A stretch of 64,000 nucleotides of DNA, taken from positions 682,001-746,000 of the forward strand of contig CAWBZG010000005.1 of NCBI GenBank assembly GCA_963793245.1, written 5' to 3'. Under the pieces are notes generated by a model. It was not told the DNA's origin. It worked only from the letters and a program-made list of their open reading frames with translations, and searched no databases. The translations under genes and the position numbers were made by a program. Source of the stretch: CAXBBB01 sp963793245 (GTDB lineage Bacteria; Bacteroidota; Rhodothermia; Rhodothermales; BA12). Of this stretch, positions 26,326-34,025 are shown in pieces (the stretch's first letter is position 1; the number at the start of each line of letters is the position of its first letter).

Positions 26326-26850
26326 GTGTTGCTCGGAGACGCACGAGATCCCGACCGGGTAATGATCGATTTTCAAAATGGTCGACTCGATCGATCCTTC
26401 TCCGTCGGCCTGAATATGTACTTCGACAACGTAAATGTAAACTTCGACACGGATAATGGCATCGTTTCCGCCACTCCCCTGACTGCTGGGCGCCTGCTTG
26501 ACGAGGCTACATACGCCAATCCTGAGGTGCCACAATTTGTTCAGATCAGAAGCGACAGGCGTGCTAGGGCTATCACCAGGCGTGACCTGATAATCGAACC
26601 TTTGGGTTACGCACGGTTCGAGTCTGATCTTCAAAGTCCTGGCGATTCGCCTACCCAAATGTGGACGCGCATTGATACAGGCCAATATATTGTAGCGGGA
26701 AATATCCTGCTTTTTTGGAAAGGTTCTGAGCCGTTTGGATTTGATAGCGACTACCAACTTGGGGAAGTCAGCGGCTCGGCAGCAACCGAGATCACCATCA
26801 ACGGCCCGAATCTGTATTATCCTTCGCGCACATTCAAGCGGAAGGACTGA
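26326..26850 (+). CDS. Unknown protein, probable C-terminal piece of the lipoprotein above
   Basis: A 174-residue frame from a GTG. Coding-like sequence extends upstream to about 26224 (LVQVAFYDIRWSSDT), without a start, so this looks like the back part of the lipoprotein that begins at 25919. The last 60 residues (TGQYIVAGNILLFWKG to NGPNLYYPSRTFKRK) resemble the end of the protein at 27298-27825 (SGRYAAADNFLVMEVG to GSGYQFPPNYTFSG), which suggests that both loci are copies of one family. Base composition is clearly lower in GC than flanking genes. No known domain. Confidence 0.5.
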   Translation: MLLGDARDPDRVMIDFQNGRLDRSFSVGLNMYFDNVNVNFDTDNGIVSATPLTAGRLLDEATYANPEVPQFVQIRSDRRARAITRRDLIIEPLGYARFESDLQSPGDSPTQMWTRIDTGQYIVAGNILLFWKGSEPFGFDSDYQLGEVSGSAATEITINGPNLYYPSRTFKRKD

Positions 26851-26986
26851 CGACCCATTCGTTGTCTAAATATGTACCCCCAAAGCTCTCCATGTGCACC
26901 CGTCCCGCCTCACGCGCAGGCTAGTTCGCACTCGAGCTCTCATCGCCGTTGGCAGGCTGCGACTCGGCTGATCCAGTTGCCGACGT

Positions 26987-27301
26987 GTGCGAGGCTCCTT
27001 CGCCATCGTCGTCCAAGACGAGCGTCCAACGCTTGCACTTGAACTGGGACCTCAGTCGATTCGGGGCTATAGAGACCCTAGAAACAGCAAGATCGTCGTG
27101 CTGAGCACGCTCGGATTCGTAATGGATTTCGGTGCACGGACGTTCGAGATAAAGTTAGAAGGCACGTACGAAGAAGGAAGCGGAGGCGGACAGAGCGATA
27201 CACTGCGAGTTACCGGAAGCTTCGAGCGCTTCGGCAGTCTCGCCCGCTTTCACATCGACTACGGACCGAATCTTGGCCGAGTAACCTCGGTGCCTTCATG
27301 A
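26987..27301 (+). CDS. Unknown fragment, probable middle of a second broken lipoprotein paralogue
   Basis: A 104-residue frame from a GTG. It contains SKIVVLSTLGFVMDFGARTF, which parallels VVLSTSYLWLD of the upstream locus. About 50 bases before it, in another frame, lies SSPLAGCDSADPVADV, a lipobox-like stretch followed by a sequence similar to the first lipoprotein, but without a start codon in frame. Together this looks like a gene with at least two frame lesions. The stop overlaps the start of the next frame (ATGA at 27298). Confidence 0.4.
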   Translation: MRGSFAIVVQDERPTLALELGPQSIRGYRDPRNSKIVVLSTLGFVMDFGARTFEIKLEGTYEEGSGGGQSDTLRVTGSFERFGSLARFHIDYGPNLGRVTSVPS

Positions 27302-27825
27302 GCGAGGCGCAGGAAGTTGATTCTCGGGATTCGACCGCTGATGCCTTTGTTGGATCGGTGTGGATCGAATTCCCAGAGTTCGGGACACTGGTACTCGACG
27401 CTGGGAAGCCGTCACGCGTGCTCAAGGGTCCGGTCGCGCTCGACGCGACGCTGGAAGGGGTAGGCTATCCTCAAACAGGTCCTACCTGCGCCAGAGGTGG
27501 GTGCCGACGCACGTTCGAGAATGCAACTCTTATCTTCAGTCCCGACGGAAGAGTAAAGTCTAGGCAGGTTCACTACCCCGAGGGCAAGCCGGGCGAGAAG
27601 GTGACGGATATAGGATCCGGGAGATACGCTGCTGCCGACAACTTTCTCGTCATGGAAGTGGGCGGTCACCTGCGATTTGCCGAGGCCAAGGATGGTGTCT
27701 CCTTCGCAAGCGGACTAGAGTTCAGGAGAAACGTACTCATTGGATCCGGCTACCAATTCCCTCCCAACTATACGTTCAGCGGAACGAGCACCGCCGTCGC
27801 AGAACCTCTATCTCCTTGTGACTGA
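27298..27825 (+). CDS. Unknown protein, C-terminal part of the second lipoprotein paralogue
   Basis: A 175-residue frame opening with ATGA overlap to the previous stop. Sequence is beta-strand rich (GSVWIEFPEFGTLVLDAG, FSPDGRVKSRQVHYPEG, LEFRRNVLIGSGYQFPPNY) and carries a Cys pair in TCARGGCRRTF. Its end resembles the end of the protein at 26326-26850. It may be an independent gene or the back half of the broken paralogue. It overlaps the next gene by 8 bases. I do not recognise the family; a lipocalin- or META-like small barrel is a guess. Confidence 0.5.
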   Translation: MSEAQEVDSRDSTADAFVGSVWIEFPEFGTLVLDAGKPSRVLKGPVALDATLEGVGYPQTGPTCARGGCRRTFENATLIFSPDGRVKSRQVHYPEGKPGEKVTDIGSGRYAAADNFLVMEVGGHLRFAEAKDGVSFASGLEFRRNVLIGSGYQFPPNYTFSGTSTAVAEPLSPCD

Positions 27826-28222
27826 CCGCAACGCTGCCCTTCTCGCCCTCCGCCCCACAGTCGACGCTGATCCTGACGCGGCTTCGTCAGATGTCGAGCG
27901 GTTCTTTCACGCCACGTTGCGGCCCGTCCTCAAGCTGCAGAACGAGACGCTCCTAACGCTTACCGCCCGTGAGGTGGGCAAGCGAGTAAAAGGGCTGGCA
28001 GAGATGGCGCCGGACGATCAGCGCGAGCGGTTGACGCAGGCGTTGGCGGGCGACTCGCGGCTCAAGCGGACGCTCGTCGGCGTCGTCTATGGCGCGCTGA
28101 CGGCTCAAGAGTTGGCATTTGCGCTCGACCACGAAGCCGAAGTGCGACGCCGCATTGTGGCGCTGCTCGCCGAGCGGGTGCGGAGCCAATCGGGATCTGT
28201 CGTGGAGCGCGCGAGCGCGTAG
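27818..28222 (+). CDS. Conserved Bacteroidota protein often labelled glyoxalase
   Basis: A 134-residue, mostly helical protein from a GTG (VTDRNAALLALRP). The segment FFHATLRPVLKLQNETLLTL followed by GVVYGALTAQELAFALDHEA matches a short family, seen across Bacteroidota, that databases often label 'glyoxalase' without good reason; no metal-binding His/Glu set of a glyoxalase is visible. A longer frame from 27740 overlaps the previous gene and is rejected. Role unknown, cytoplasmic. Confidence 0.65.
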   Translation: MTDRNAALLALRPTVDADPDAASSDVERFFHATLRPVLKLQNETLLTLTAREVGKRVKGLAEMAPDDQRERLTQALAGDSRLKRTLVGVVYGALTAQELAFALDHEAEVRRRIVALLAERVRSQSGSVVERASA

Positions 28223-28293
28223 GTCTGGCGGCGACCGTTACCTCATCGGACGGAGCGGCGGCTAGAGTATGGTACACCACACCATTCTCCGTT

Positions 28294-28941
28294 ATGAATC
28301 GCCTGCTGCTCCTGGTCGCCCTCGTTCTCACGCCCTCGGCTATAGCTCAGTCCGACGAGGCAGCGACGTACGTGCCGCGCACTTCGGGCGTACACGTGCT
28401 CGCAACTGCCGGGCTGGGATCAGGGCAATCCGGCAGTGCGGGAGTGGCCGTCACCTGGACGATGGGCAGCAGCGACAGGTCACGCTATCCGATCGGCGGA
28501 TCGCTGGGGCTTGAGCATGCTGAGGGCAGAGACATGGCGCTCTTCGATACAGGCGCGTTCGAATCCTACCGCATGACCAACGTACTGGTGGGCGCGGACC
28601 TATCGGCGCGGTACGTTCAACTGCGCGCGTCGGCGGGCGTGGGGCGAGTCGCAGGCCGACACTATCCCAACTGGGACGAGAGCGAATACGTCGAGGCGCC
28701 GGAGAGCTGCTACTTTCTGTGCTTCGGTAGCCGTGAGGGGCTGGGATCGCTCCAATCGTTCGACGCGCTCAACGTACCGCTGCGCCTCGAAGTGCTGGCG
28801 ACGCCCCCGACTCGCCTCTTTCCCTGTTCGAAGCCGGGTCCACGGGTGATGGCCCTTGGGCTGTTCGTGCAGCACAACGTCAACGACGAGCGCTCCTTCA
28901 CGTCGGTCGGCCTTATGCTCGGCGGCGGCCTGTTCCGATGA
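28294..28941 (+). CDS. Secreted protein, outer-membrane-barrel-like, function unknown
   Basis: A 215-residue protein with signal peptide MNRLLLLVALVLTPSAIAQS. The mature part has alternating beta strands separated by Gly/Ser turns (HVLATAGLGSGQSGSAGVAV, SARYVQLRASAGVGRVAG, SFTSVGLMLGGGLFR) and ends in an aromatic-plus-Arg strand. This resembles small outer-membrane beta-barrels but lacks a family signature. A Cys pair (ESCYFLCFG) may form a disulfide. It precedes the four-domain lipoprotein in the same direction. Confidence 0.65.
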   Translation: MNRLLLLVALVLTPSAIAQSDEAATYVPRTSGVHVLATAGLGSGQSGSAGVAVTWTMGSSDRSRYPIGGSLGLEHAEGRDMALFDTGAFESYRMTNVLVGADLSARYVQLRASAGVGRVAGRHYPNWDESEYVEAPESCYFLCFGSREGLGSLQSFDALNVPLRLEVLATPPTRLFPCSKPGPRVMALGLFVQHNVNDERSFTSVGLMLGGGLFR

Positions 28942-29046
28942 TGGGCGGAGCGTCGGTGCCTGTCGTGGAGCGCGTGAAGATGTAGCACCCCGCGGATAAC
29001 CTCAGCGGTGCGGTTCGTTAGGCTGGCTTCCCCTCCGCTCTGTGCC

Positions 29047-30453
29047 ATGCCGACTCGCCTTCTCGCTTTCGCTCTCGTTCTGCTACTCGCGGGATGCTCT
29101 TCGTCGCGCTCCGACTCTGACCGTGTGGTAGACGATGCCGTGCTGACCGGATCGGTAACGTATCGCCCACGCATCGCGCTTCCGCCGGACGCCGTCGTGA
29201 CGGTCCAACTGCTCGACGTGAGCCGCGCCGACGCCGCCTCGACCACGCTCGCCGAGCAGACGATTCGCACCGATGGTATGCAGGTGCCGATCCCTTTCCG
29301 CCTGACGTACAACCCGTTCGACATAGACCCCCGGATGCGCTATGCCGTCCGCGCGACCATTAGCGACGGGGACGGACGGATGACGTGGACGACGGACATG
29401 GCATACCCGGTTCTCACCCAGAACGCGCCGATGGACGACGTCGCGATCGCTGTCGTTCAGGTGACGTCGCTTCGTTCGACAGCGCAAACGCCGCGCGAGA
29501 AGCTGATGGGGACGTCGTGGCGGCTCTCCGAACTCAACCAGGGCAGCGGCATGGCGCGACCGGAAGGCGATGCACCGTTTACGCTCACGTTCGCGTCGGA
29601 CGGTAGCTACTCGGGGCAGGCCGATTGCAACCGCTACGGAGGCACCTTCCGCATCGACGGCGACGACCGACTCACACTTTCGCAGGGACTGTCGACGCTT
29701 GCAGCGTGTCCGTCGGGCATGGCGTCGAACGCGTTTTTTCGCTCGTTCAACGGCGTCACGCAGTTCATCGTCGACGGGGAACGGATGATTCTATCGGGCG
29801 CGGGCGGCACCCTTCTTTTCCGCCGCGACGATACGGTCCAAACCAGCGACGCCAATCTGCCGATGCTACCTCAGCCGACGCGCCAGACGTACGTGTACAC
29901 GTGTCCCAACAACGGTCCTCGGTTCACGACCCGGACCGGACCGGGCGAACTCGCCGTCTGGCTCCCCGAATCGCTTGGAATGGAATACCGCGTGCTCGGG
30001 CAGATCCGCGCAGCGAGTGGAGCCAAGTATCAGGACGGCGACCTAGTCGTCTGGACGCAGAACGAGACGGCGATGCTCGACATCGGCGGACGCAGCTACA
30101 CCAACTGCCGGATCGACTACGAAGCGTCGCGGGCTGCAACGACTCGGCTAGGCGGTGTCAACTTCCGAGCGGTCGGGCAAGAACCGGGGTGGGAACTGAC
30201 GATCAGAGACGGCGACCGCATCACGTTCGCCTACGACTACGCCACCAAGACGGTCACCACGCCTGCCCCGGCTTTCGTCCGCGACACCCAAGGTCGCATG
30301 GTGTACCGCGCGCAAACCGAAGCAACCGATCTAACCGTCACTATTTCGTCCACCGATTGCGCCGACAGCATGAGTGGTCAGCGCTTCGAGTCCACCGTGA
30401 CCGTCGTCCACAACGGCCAAACGTATCGTGGCTGCGGACGCACCCTCCGCTGA
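29047..30453 (+). CDS. Lipoprotein fusing YbaY-, META-, MliC- and COG3650-like domains
   Basis: A 468-residue lipoprotein starting MPTRLLAFALVLLLAGC (lipobox LAGC). Four domains follow: a YbaY-like beta domain (~25-130; VTYRPRIALPPDAVVTVQLL), a META domain (~145-260; LMGTSWRLSELN, FASDGSYSGQADCNRYGGTF), an MliC/PliC lysozyme-inhibitor-like domain (~275-355; TYVYTCPNNGPRFTTRT, YTNC) and a COG3650-like domain (~370-468; NFRAVGQEPGWELTI, CADSMSGQRFESTV). Each occurs as a stand-alone envelope protein in Proteobacteria. The combination suggests a stress-related surface protein that could inhibit C-type lysozyme. The upstream Met at 29008 is rejected because it precedes the signal. Confidence 0.82.
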   Translation: MPTRLLAFALVLLLAGCSSSRSDSDRVVDDAVLTGSVTYRPRIALPPDAVVTVQLLDVSRADAASTTLAEQTIRTDGMQVPIPFRLTYNPFDIDPRMRYAVRATISDGDGRMTWTTDMAYPVLTQNAPMDDVAIAVVQVTSLRSTAQTPREKLMGTSWRLSELNQGSGMARPEGDAPFTLTFASDGSYSGQADCNRYGGTFRIDGDDRLTLSQGLSTLAACPSGMASNAFFRSFNGVTQFIVDGERMILSGAGGTLLFRRDDTVQTSDANLPMLPQPTRQTYVYTCPNNGPRFTTRTGPGELAVWLPESLGMEYRVLGQIRAASGAKYQDGDLVVWTQNETAMLDIGGRSYTNCRIDYEASRAATTRLGGVNFRAVGQEPGWELTIRDGDRITFAYDYATKTVTTPAPAFVRDTQGRMVYRAQTEATDLTVTISSTDCADSMSGQRFESTVTVVHNGQTYRGCGRTLR

Positions 30454-30482
30454 GACAACAGCGCGAACATCTAGAAAACAAA

Positions 30483-30516
30483 AGAGGGCGACGCCCGAAC
30501 TCGGACGCCGCCCTCT
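30483..30516 (-). terminator. Rho-independent terminator of the stress-protein gene
   Basis: A stem (AGAGGGCG / CGCCCTCT) surrounds a GC-rich loop. Read on the minus strand it is followed by TTTTGTTTTC, a good U tract, 25 bases after the stop of the gene starting at 31072. It also lies 29 bases past the stop of the convergent lipoprotein gene. Confidence 0.85.
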
Positions 30517-30541
30517 AGGGGAATGCGATGTGATCTACCGA

Positions 30542-31072
30542 TCAGTTAGCGCTGTACTGACGGAAGATGTTGGCGACTTTGGTCGCCTCAGCGTCAGTAC
30601 GGGGATGGACGCCGAGTAGGACGCCCCCTTCTTTGAGTCCGCTTTCGTAGCGCTCGACGCGCTCTTCGGGGATTCCGGCTCCTACGAGTCCACCGAGCAG
30701 GCTTCCGCCTAGCCCGCCTGCACCGGCTCCCATGAGCGCAGCAGCGATGGGACCACTAATGGCGAGGCCGATTCCCGGAAAGACGATGGGCGCAGCGGCG
30801 GCGCTGATCGCGCCCAGAATGCCACCAATGGTACCACCGACGGCTCCGCCGACTCCGGCTCCTTCGGTCGCTTTGTTGCCCATCTCGGTGTGCGCCTCGC
30901 CGACGGTGCCGTCTCCAGCGTAGTGCGAGTCACGCGTGTCTTGCGACATCATCACGCTGATCTGGTCTTCCGCAAATCCTTCGCGGCGCAGTTCGGCATA
31001 CGCGCTGTCGGCGTGGGCGCGGTCAGAGAAGAAGCCCGTCAAGAGACGGTCGGTCGTGTTGGTCGTAGTCAT
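30542..31072 (-). CDS. General stress protein with glycine-zipper segment (YflT/DUF1269-like)
   Basis: A 176-residue protein. The N-terminal domain (LLTGFFSDRAHADSAYAELR, FAEDQISVMMS) matches the YflT-type 'heat induced stress protein' domain. Residues ~70-135 are a run of Gly/Ala zippers (GVGGAVGGTIGGILGAISAA and GAGAGGLGGSLLGGLVGAGI), which may insert into a membrane. The C-terminus repeats the alpha-beta pattern (RVERYESGLKEGGVLLGVHP). ATG at 31072 follows an in-frame Met at 31102 that is less plausible. Such proteins are typically induced by osmotic or oxidative stress. Confidence 0.8.
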   Translation of the reverse strand: MTTTNTTDRLLTGFFSDRAHADSAYAELRREGFAEDQISVMMSQDTRDSHYAGDGTVGEAHTEMGNKATEGAGVGGAVGGTIGGILGAISAAAAPIVFPGIGLAISGPIAAALMGAGAGGLGGSLLGGLVGAGIPEERVERYESGLKEGGVLLGVHPRTDAEATKVANIFRQYSAN

Positions 31073-31228
31073 GATAATCTGGGGTCTGATGGAGAAACCC
31101 AAGCGCCTGTAGTGATGCCTGAGTCATGTGCATCATATAGACAGACGACACCGCCCGTTTCAGCAAGGTGAGAGAGACCTGTAACCCGCGTACGCTTCGC
31201 CCTTCTCGTTACACCTTGCCATCTGACG

Positions 31229-32161
31229 TTACGCAGCATCCGGTTTGGCACGCCGCGTCAGTTTGCGCAGCAGGCGTCCATCGATGGCTGCCAGACCGAC
31301 GGCGATAAGTCCCAACCCCGCCAGTTGCCGCAGCACTAACTCCTCTTTGAGGACAAGCACGCCGAGCAGCATCGCCGTGATCGGGACGAGGAAGGTGACG
31401 AGGACGACGTTCGTCGGGCCGGTCGCCGCGAGCAGGCGGAAGTAAATCGTGTAGGCGACCGCCGTCGATAGCAGCGCCAGCGCCAGCACAGCGCCGACGC
31501 TCGACCACTGCACGCCTTCGAGCGCCCACGGCTGATCGACGATCAGCGTGACGGGGAGCAGCAGCAGTGCGCCGCACGCCAGTTGCCCGGTCGCCATGGC
31601 GGTCGGAGCGATCTTGCCTTTGAGCGTGCGCGCATAGATGGTCGTTCCGGCGTAGAACATCGACGCGCCGACGCAGGCGAGTTCGGCAAGCAGCATCCCG
31701 TCGACGCCACTCAGCGCCGATGGGCCGATAATGATGCCGACGCCCGCCAGTCCGATCAGCACGCCGCCCAGCCGTGCCGGGGTAATCGTCTCGTCGGACG
31801 AGAAGAAGTGCGCCATCAGGACGCTCCAGACAGGCGTACTCGCATTCAGGATAGCCGCCAGGTTGCTGTCGATGCGCGTCTGTCCCCAGAACAAGAGGGT
31901 AAACGGAATCGCCGAGTTGAACGCGCCCAAGATGAAGAGCGAGCGCCACAGCTTCCAGCCTTTCGGCAACTGGACGCCCAGCACACGGATCGCGATCAGC
32001 AAGAACAGCGAGCCGAAGATCAGGCGGCCCTGCACCAGCGTCAGCGGCGGCAGGCTGACGAGCGCCAACTCAGCCCAGAAAAACGAACTCCCCCACAGCA
32101 TCGACAAGATGCCCAGCAAGCCCCATTGCGCGGTCGTCATGGGGCGGTTCAGTTCGGACAT
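31229..32161 (-). CDS. EamA/DMT-superfamily transporter
   Basis: A 310-residue protein with ten hydrophobic helices in two homologous halves (EamA repeats). Landmarks: MLWGSSFFWAELALVSLPPL in helix 1-2, SAIPFTLLFWGQTRI, LAAILNASTPVWSVLMAHFF in the first half, and STAVAYTIYFRLLAATGPTN in the second. The family exports amino acids, nucleosides or other small metabolites; the substrate cannot be inferred. It lies upstream of an Lrp-type regulator on the same strand, 107 bases apart, so amino-acid export is a reasonable but unproven idea. Confidence 0.9.
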   Translation of the reverse strand: MSELNRPMTTAQWGLLGILSMLWGSSFFWAELALVSLPPLTLVQGRLIFGSLFLLIAIRVLGVQLPKGWKLWRSLFILGAFNSAIPFTLLFWGQTRIDSNLAAILNASTPVWSVLMAHFFSSDETITPARLGGVLIGLAGVGIIIGPSALSGVDGMLLAELACVGASMFYAGTTIYARTLKGKIAPTAMATGQLACGALLLLPVTLIVDQPWALEGVQWSSVGAVLALALLSTAVAYTIYFRLLAATGPTNVVLVTFLVPITAMLLGVLVLKEELVLRQLAGLGLIAVGLAAIDGRLLRKLTRRAKPDAA

Positions 32162-32268
32162 CGGCAGGTGTATTGGGGAGCGCCAAGATCGACACCGGGC
32201 GAGCGAATAGGAGACGTCGGTAGGAGGAATCTCGGCGCGGCTTCAAGTCGACCTGCCCGATCCTCAGG

Positions 32269-32754
32269 CTACCGACGATGCTCCGACCCTTCCGAATAGA
32301 TCGGCAATCCGTCTCCGGCGTGGTGGGCGAAGAGCAGCGCCGTTTCGATGCGCGCCACCTCGGGGCGCTCGGTGAAGGCGGCCAGCGCCAACTCACGCAG
32401 ATGATCGGTGTCGCGCACGGCGACGTGGACGAGCGCGTCGGATGCTCCCGTCGTGTGGAAGACCTGGACGACTTCGGGAAGCGCGCGGGCGTGAGCGAAA
32501 AACGACTCGACGACGTCGCGCGCGTGCCGACGCAGCCGAACCGTCACCAGCGCCTGAACCCCTACGCCGATGCGCGATGGATCGACCGATGCGTGATAGC
32601 CCGCCAGCGTCCCGTCGGCTTCCAACCGGCGCGTGCGTTCGAGCGCCGTCGACGGTGCTACACCCAGCCCCGAGGCGATTTCCTTGTTCGACATCCGCGC
32701 ATTGTGCTGCAAGAGGCGGATGAGGGCGCAGTCCGTTTCGTCGAGAGGGCGCAT
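32269..32754 (-). CDS. Lrp/AsnC family transcriptional regulator
   Basis: A 161-residue protein: an N-terminal winged helix-turn-helix (LDETDCALIRLLQHNARMSN, APSTALERTRRLEADGTLAG) and a C-terminal RAM/AsnC effector domain (ALPEVVQVFHTTGASDALVH). Family members bind amino acids and act as octamers. It diverges from the Cys/Met-metabolism lyase at 32843 (88 bases between starts), a very common arrangement in which the Lrp protein controls its neighbour in response to a substrate or product amino acid. Confidence 0.93.
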   Translation of the reverse strand: MRPLDETDCALIRLLQHNARMSNKEIASGLGVAPSTALERTRRLEADGTLAGYHASVDPSRIGVGVQALVTVRLRRHARDVVESFFAHARALPEVVQVFHTTGASDALVHVAVRDTDHLRELALAAFTERPEVARIETALLFAHHAGDGLPIYSEGSEHRR

Positions 32755-32842
32755 GAGGGGTCGCTTCCGAATAGTCTTCGGTCAACTTACTCTTGCGCCG
32801 CACATCCGCTACTATGGAGAGACAAAAACCGACTGATCGACC

Positions 32843-34024
32843 ATGCCTGACCTGCACACCCGCGCCGTCCACGCCGGACGCCACGACCTCACCGACCTGG
32901 GCGTCCACGCGCTGCCCATCGACCTGTCGTCGACCTACCCCTTCACCGACTTGGATAGCGCGACGGCCAGCCTCGACGCCTTGGTCAGCGGCGACGCGTC
33001 GGCTCCGAACCCGATCTACGCGCGCCTGCACAACCCAACCGTCGCCCGCTTCGAGACTGCGTTCGCCGACCTGGAAGAAGCGGATGCTTCGGTAGCATTC
33101 GCCTCAGGCATGGCCGCGATGACGGCGATCCTGCTGGCTGCGCGCTCGGACGGCAACCACTTGGTCGCGACGCGCCCTATTTACGGCACGACCGACCACC
33201 TGCTCTCGTGCGAACTGTTGGGCTTCGAGGTGACGTGGACGACGCCCGACGGCGTTGCCGATGCCATTCGCCCCGATACCGCCCTCGTCATCACCGAAAC
33301 GCCTGCCAACCCGACGCTCGACCTCGTGGATTTGGAAGCCGTCGTCGCGCAGGCGGGCGATGTGCCGGTCGTCGTCGACTCGACGTTTGCGACGCCGGTT
33401 CTGCAGCGTCCCCTCACCCAGGGCGCCGCCCTCGTACTCCACAGCGCGACCAAGTTCATCGGCGGTCACGGCGACGTCGTCGCGGGCGTCGTAGCGTGTG
33501 ACGACGCATGGGCCAGACGGCTGCGGCAAATCCGCCTGGTGACCGGCGCGATCCTCCACCCGCTGGCGGGCTACCTGCTCCATCGTGGCCTGCAAACGCT
33601 GCCGCTGCGCGTGCTCCGCGCTCAATCGACGGCGACGGACCTCGCACAGCGACTCGCCAAAGATGAGCGCATCGGCAAGGTCCACTTCCCCGGCCTCGCC
33701 GGTGGCGACCCTCATGGCTTGATCGGACGGCAGATGGACGGCCCCGGCACGATGCTCGCCTTCGAGATGCCCGGCGGACACGACGCCGCGGCCCACGTGC
33801 TACGCTCCGTCCGAATCGCCCTCCCCGCCGTCAGCCTGGGGTCGGTCGACACGCTGATTCAGCACCCCGCCGGACTGACGCACCGCGTCGTGTCCGAAGA
33901 AGGCCGCGCCCAGGGCGGCATCTCGGGCGGTCTTCTGCGGCTATCGGTCGGACTGGAAAGCGCCGACGACCTGTGGGCCGACCTGTCGCACGCCATTGAG
34001 CAAGCGATGGTGGGAACGGCGTAG
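32843..34024 (+). CDS. Cys/Met metabolism PLP-dependent lyase (methionine gamma-lyase or cystathionine lyase/synthase type)
   Basis: A 393-residue fold-type I PLP enzyme. YARLHNPTVARFETAFADLE, FASGMAAMTAILLA, TPANPTLDLVDLEAV and VVVDSTFATPVLQRPL are the standard landmarks. The PLP Lys sits in LHSATKFIGGHGD (SATK). The active-site loop Tyr is present in RPIYGTTDHLLS. The exact reaction (gamma-lyase, beta-lyase or sulfhydrylase) cannot be separated by eye; the sequence around the substrate loop favours the lyase side. The divergent Lrp gene is its likely regulator. Confidence 0.9.
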   Translation: MPDLHTRAVHAGRHDLTDLGVHALPIDLSSTYPFTDLDSATASLDALVSGDASAPNPIYARLHNPTVARFETAFADLEEADASVAFASGMAAMTAILLAARSDGNHLVATRPIYGTTDHLLSCELLGFEVTWTTPDGVADAIRPDTALVITETPANPTLDLVDLEAVVAQAGDVPVVVDSTFATPVLQRPLTQGAALVLHSATKFIGGHGDVVAGVVACDDAWARRLRQIRLVTGAILHPLAGYLLHRGLQTLPLRVLRAQSTATDLAQRLAKDERIGKVHFPGLAGGDPHGLIGRQMDGPGTMLAFEMPGGHDAAAHVLRSVRIALPAVSLGSVDTLIQHPAGLTHRVVSEEGRAQGGISGGLLRLSVGLESADDLWADLSHAIEQAMVGTA

Positions 34025-34025
34025 G

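Noticed and set aside
27818..28222. Glyoxalase enzyme
   Set aside because: The common database label is not supported: no metal-binding His/Glu pattern and a wholly helical make-up.
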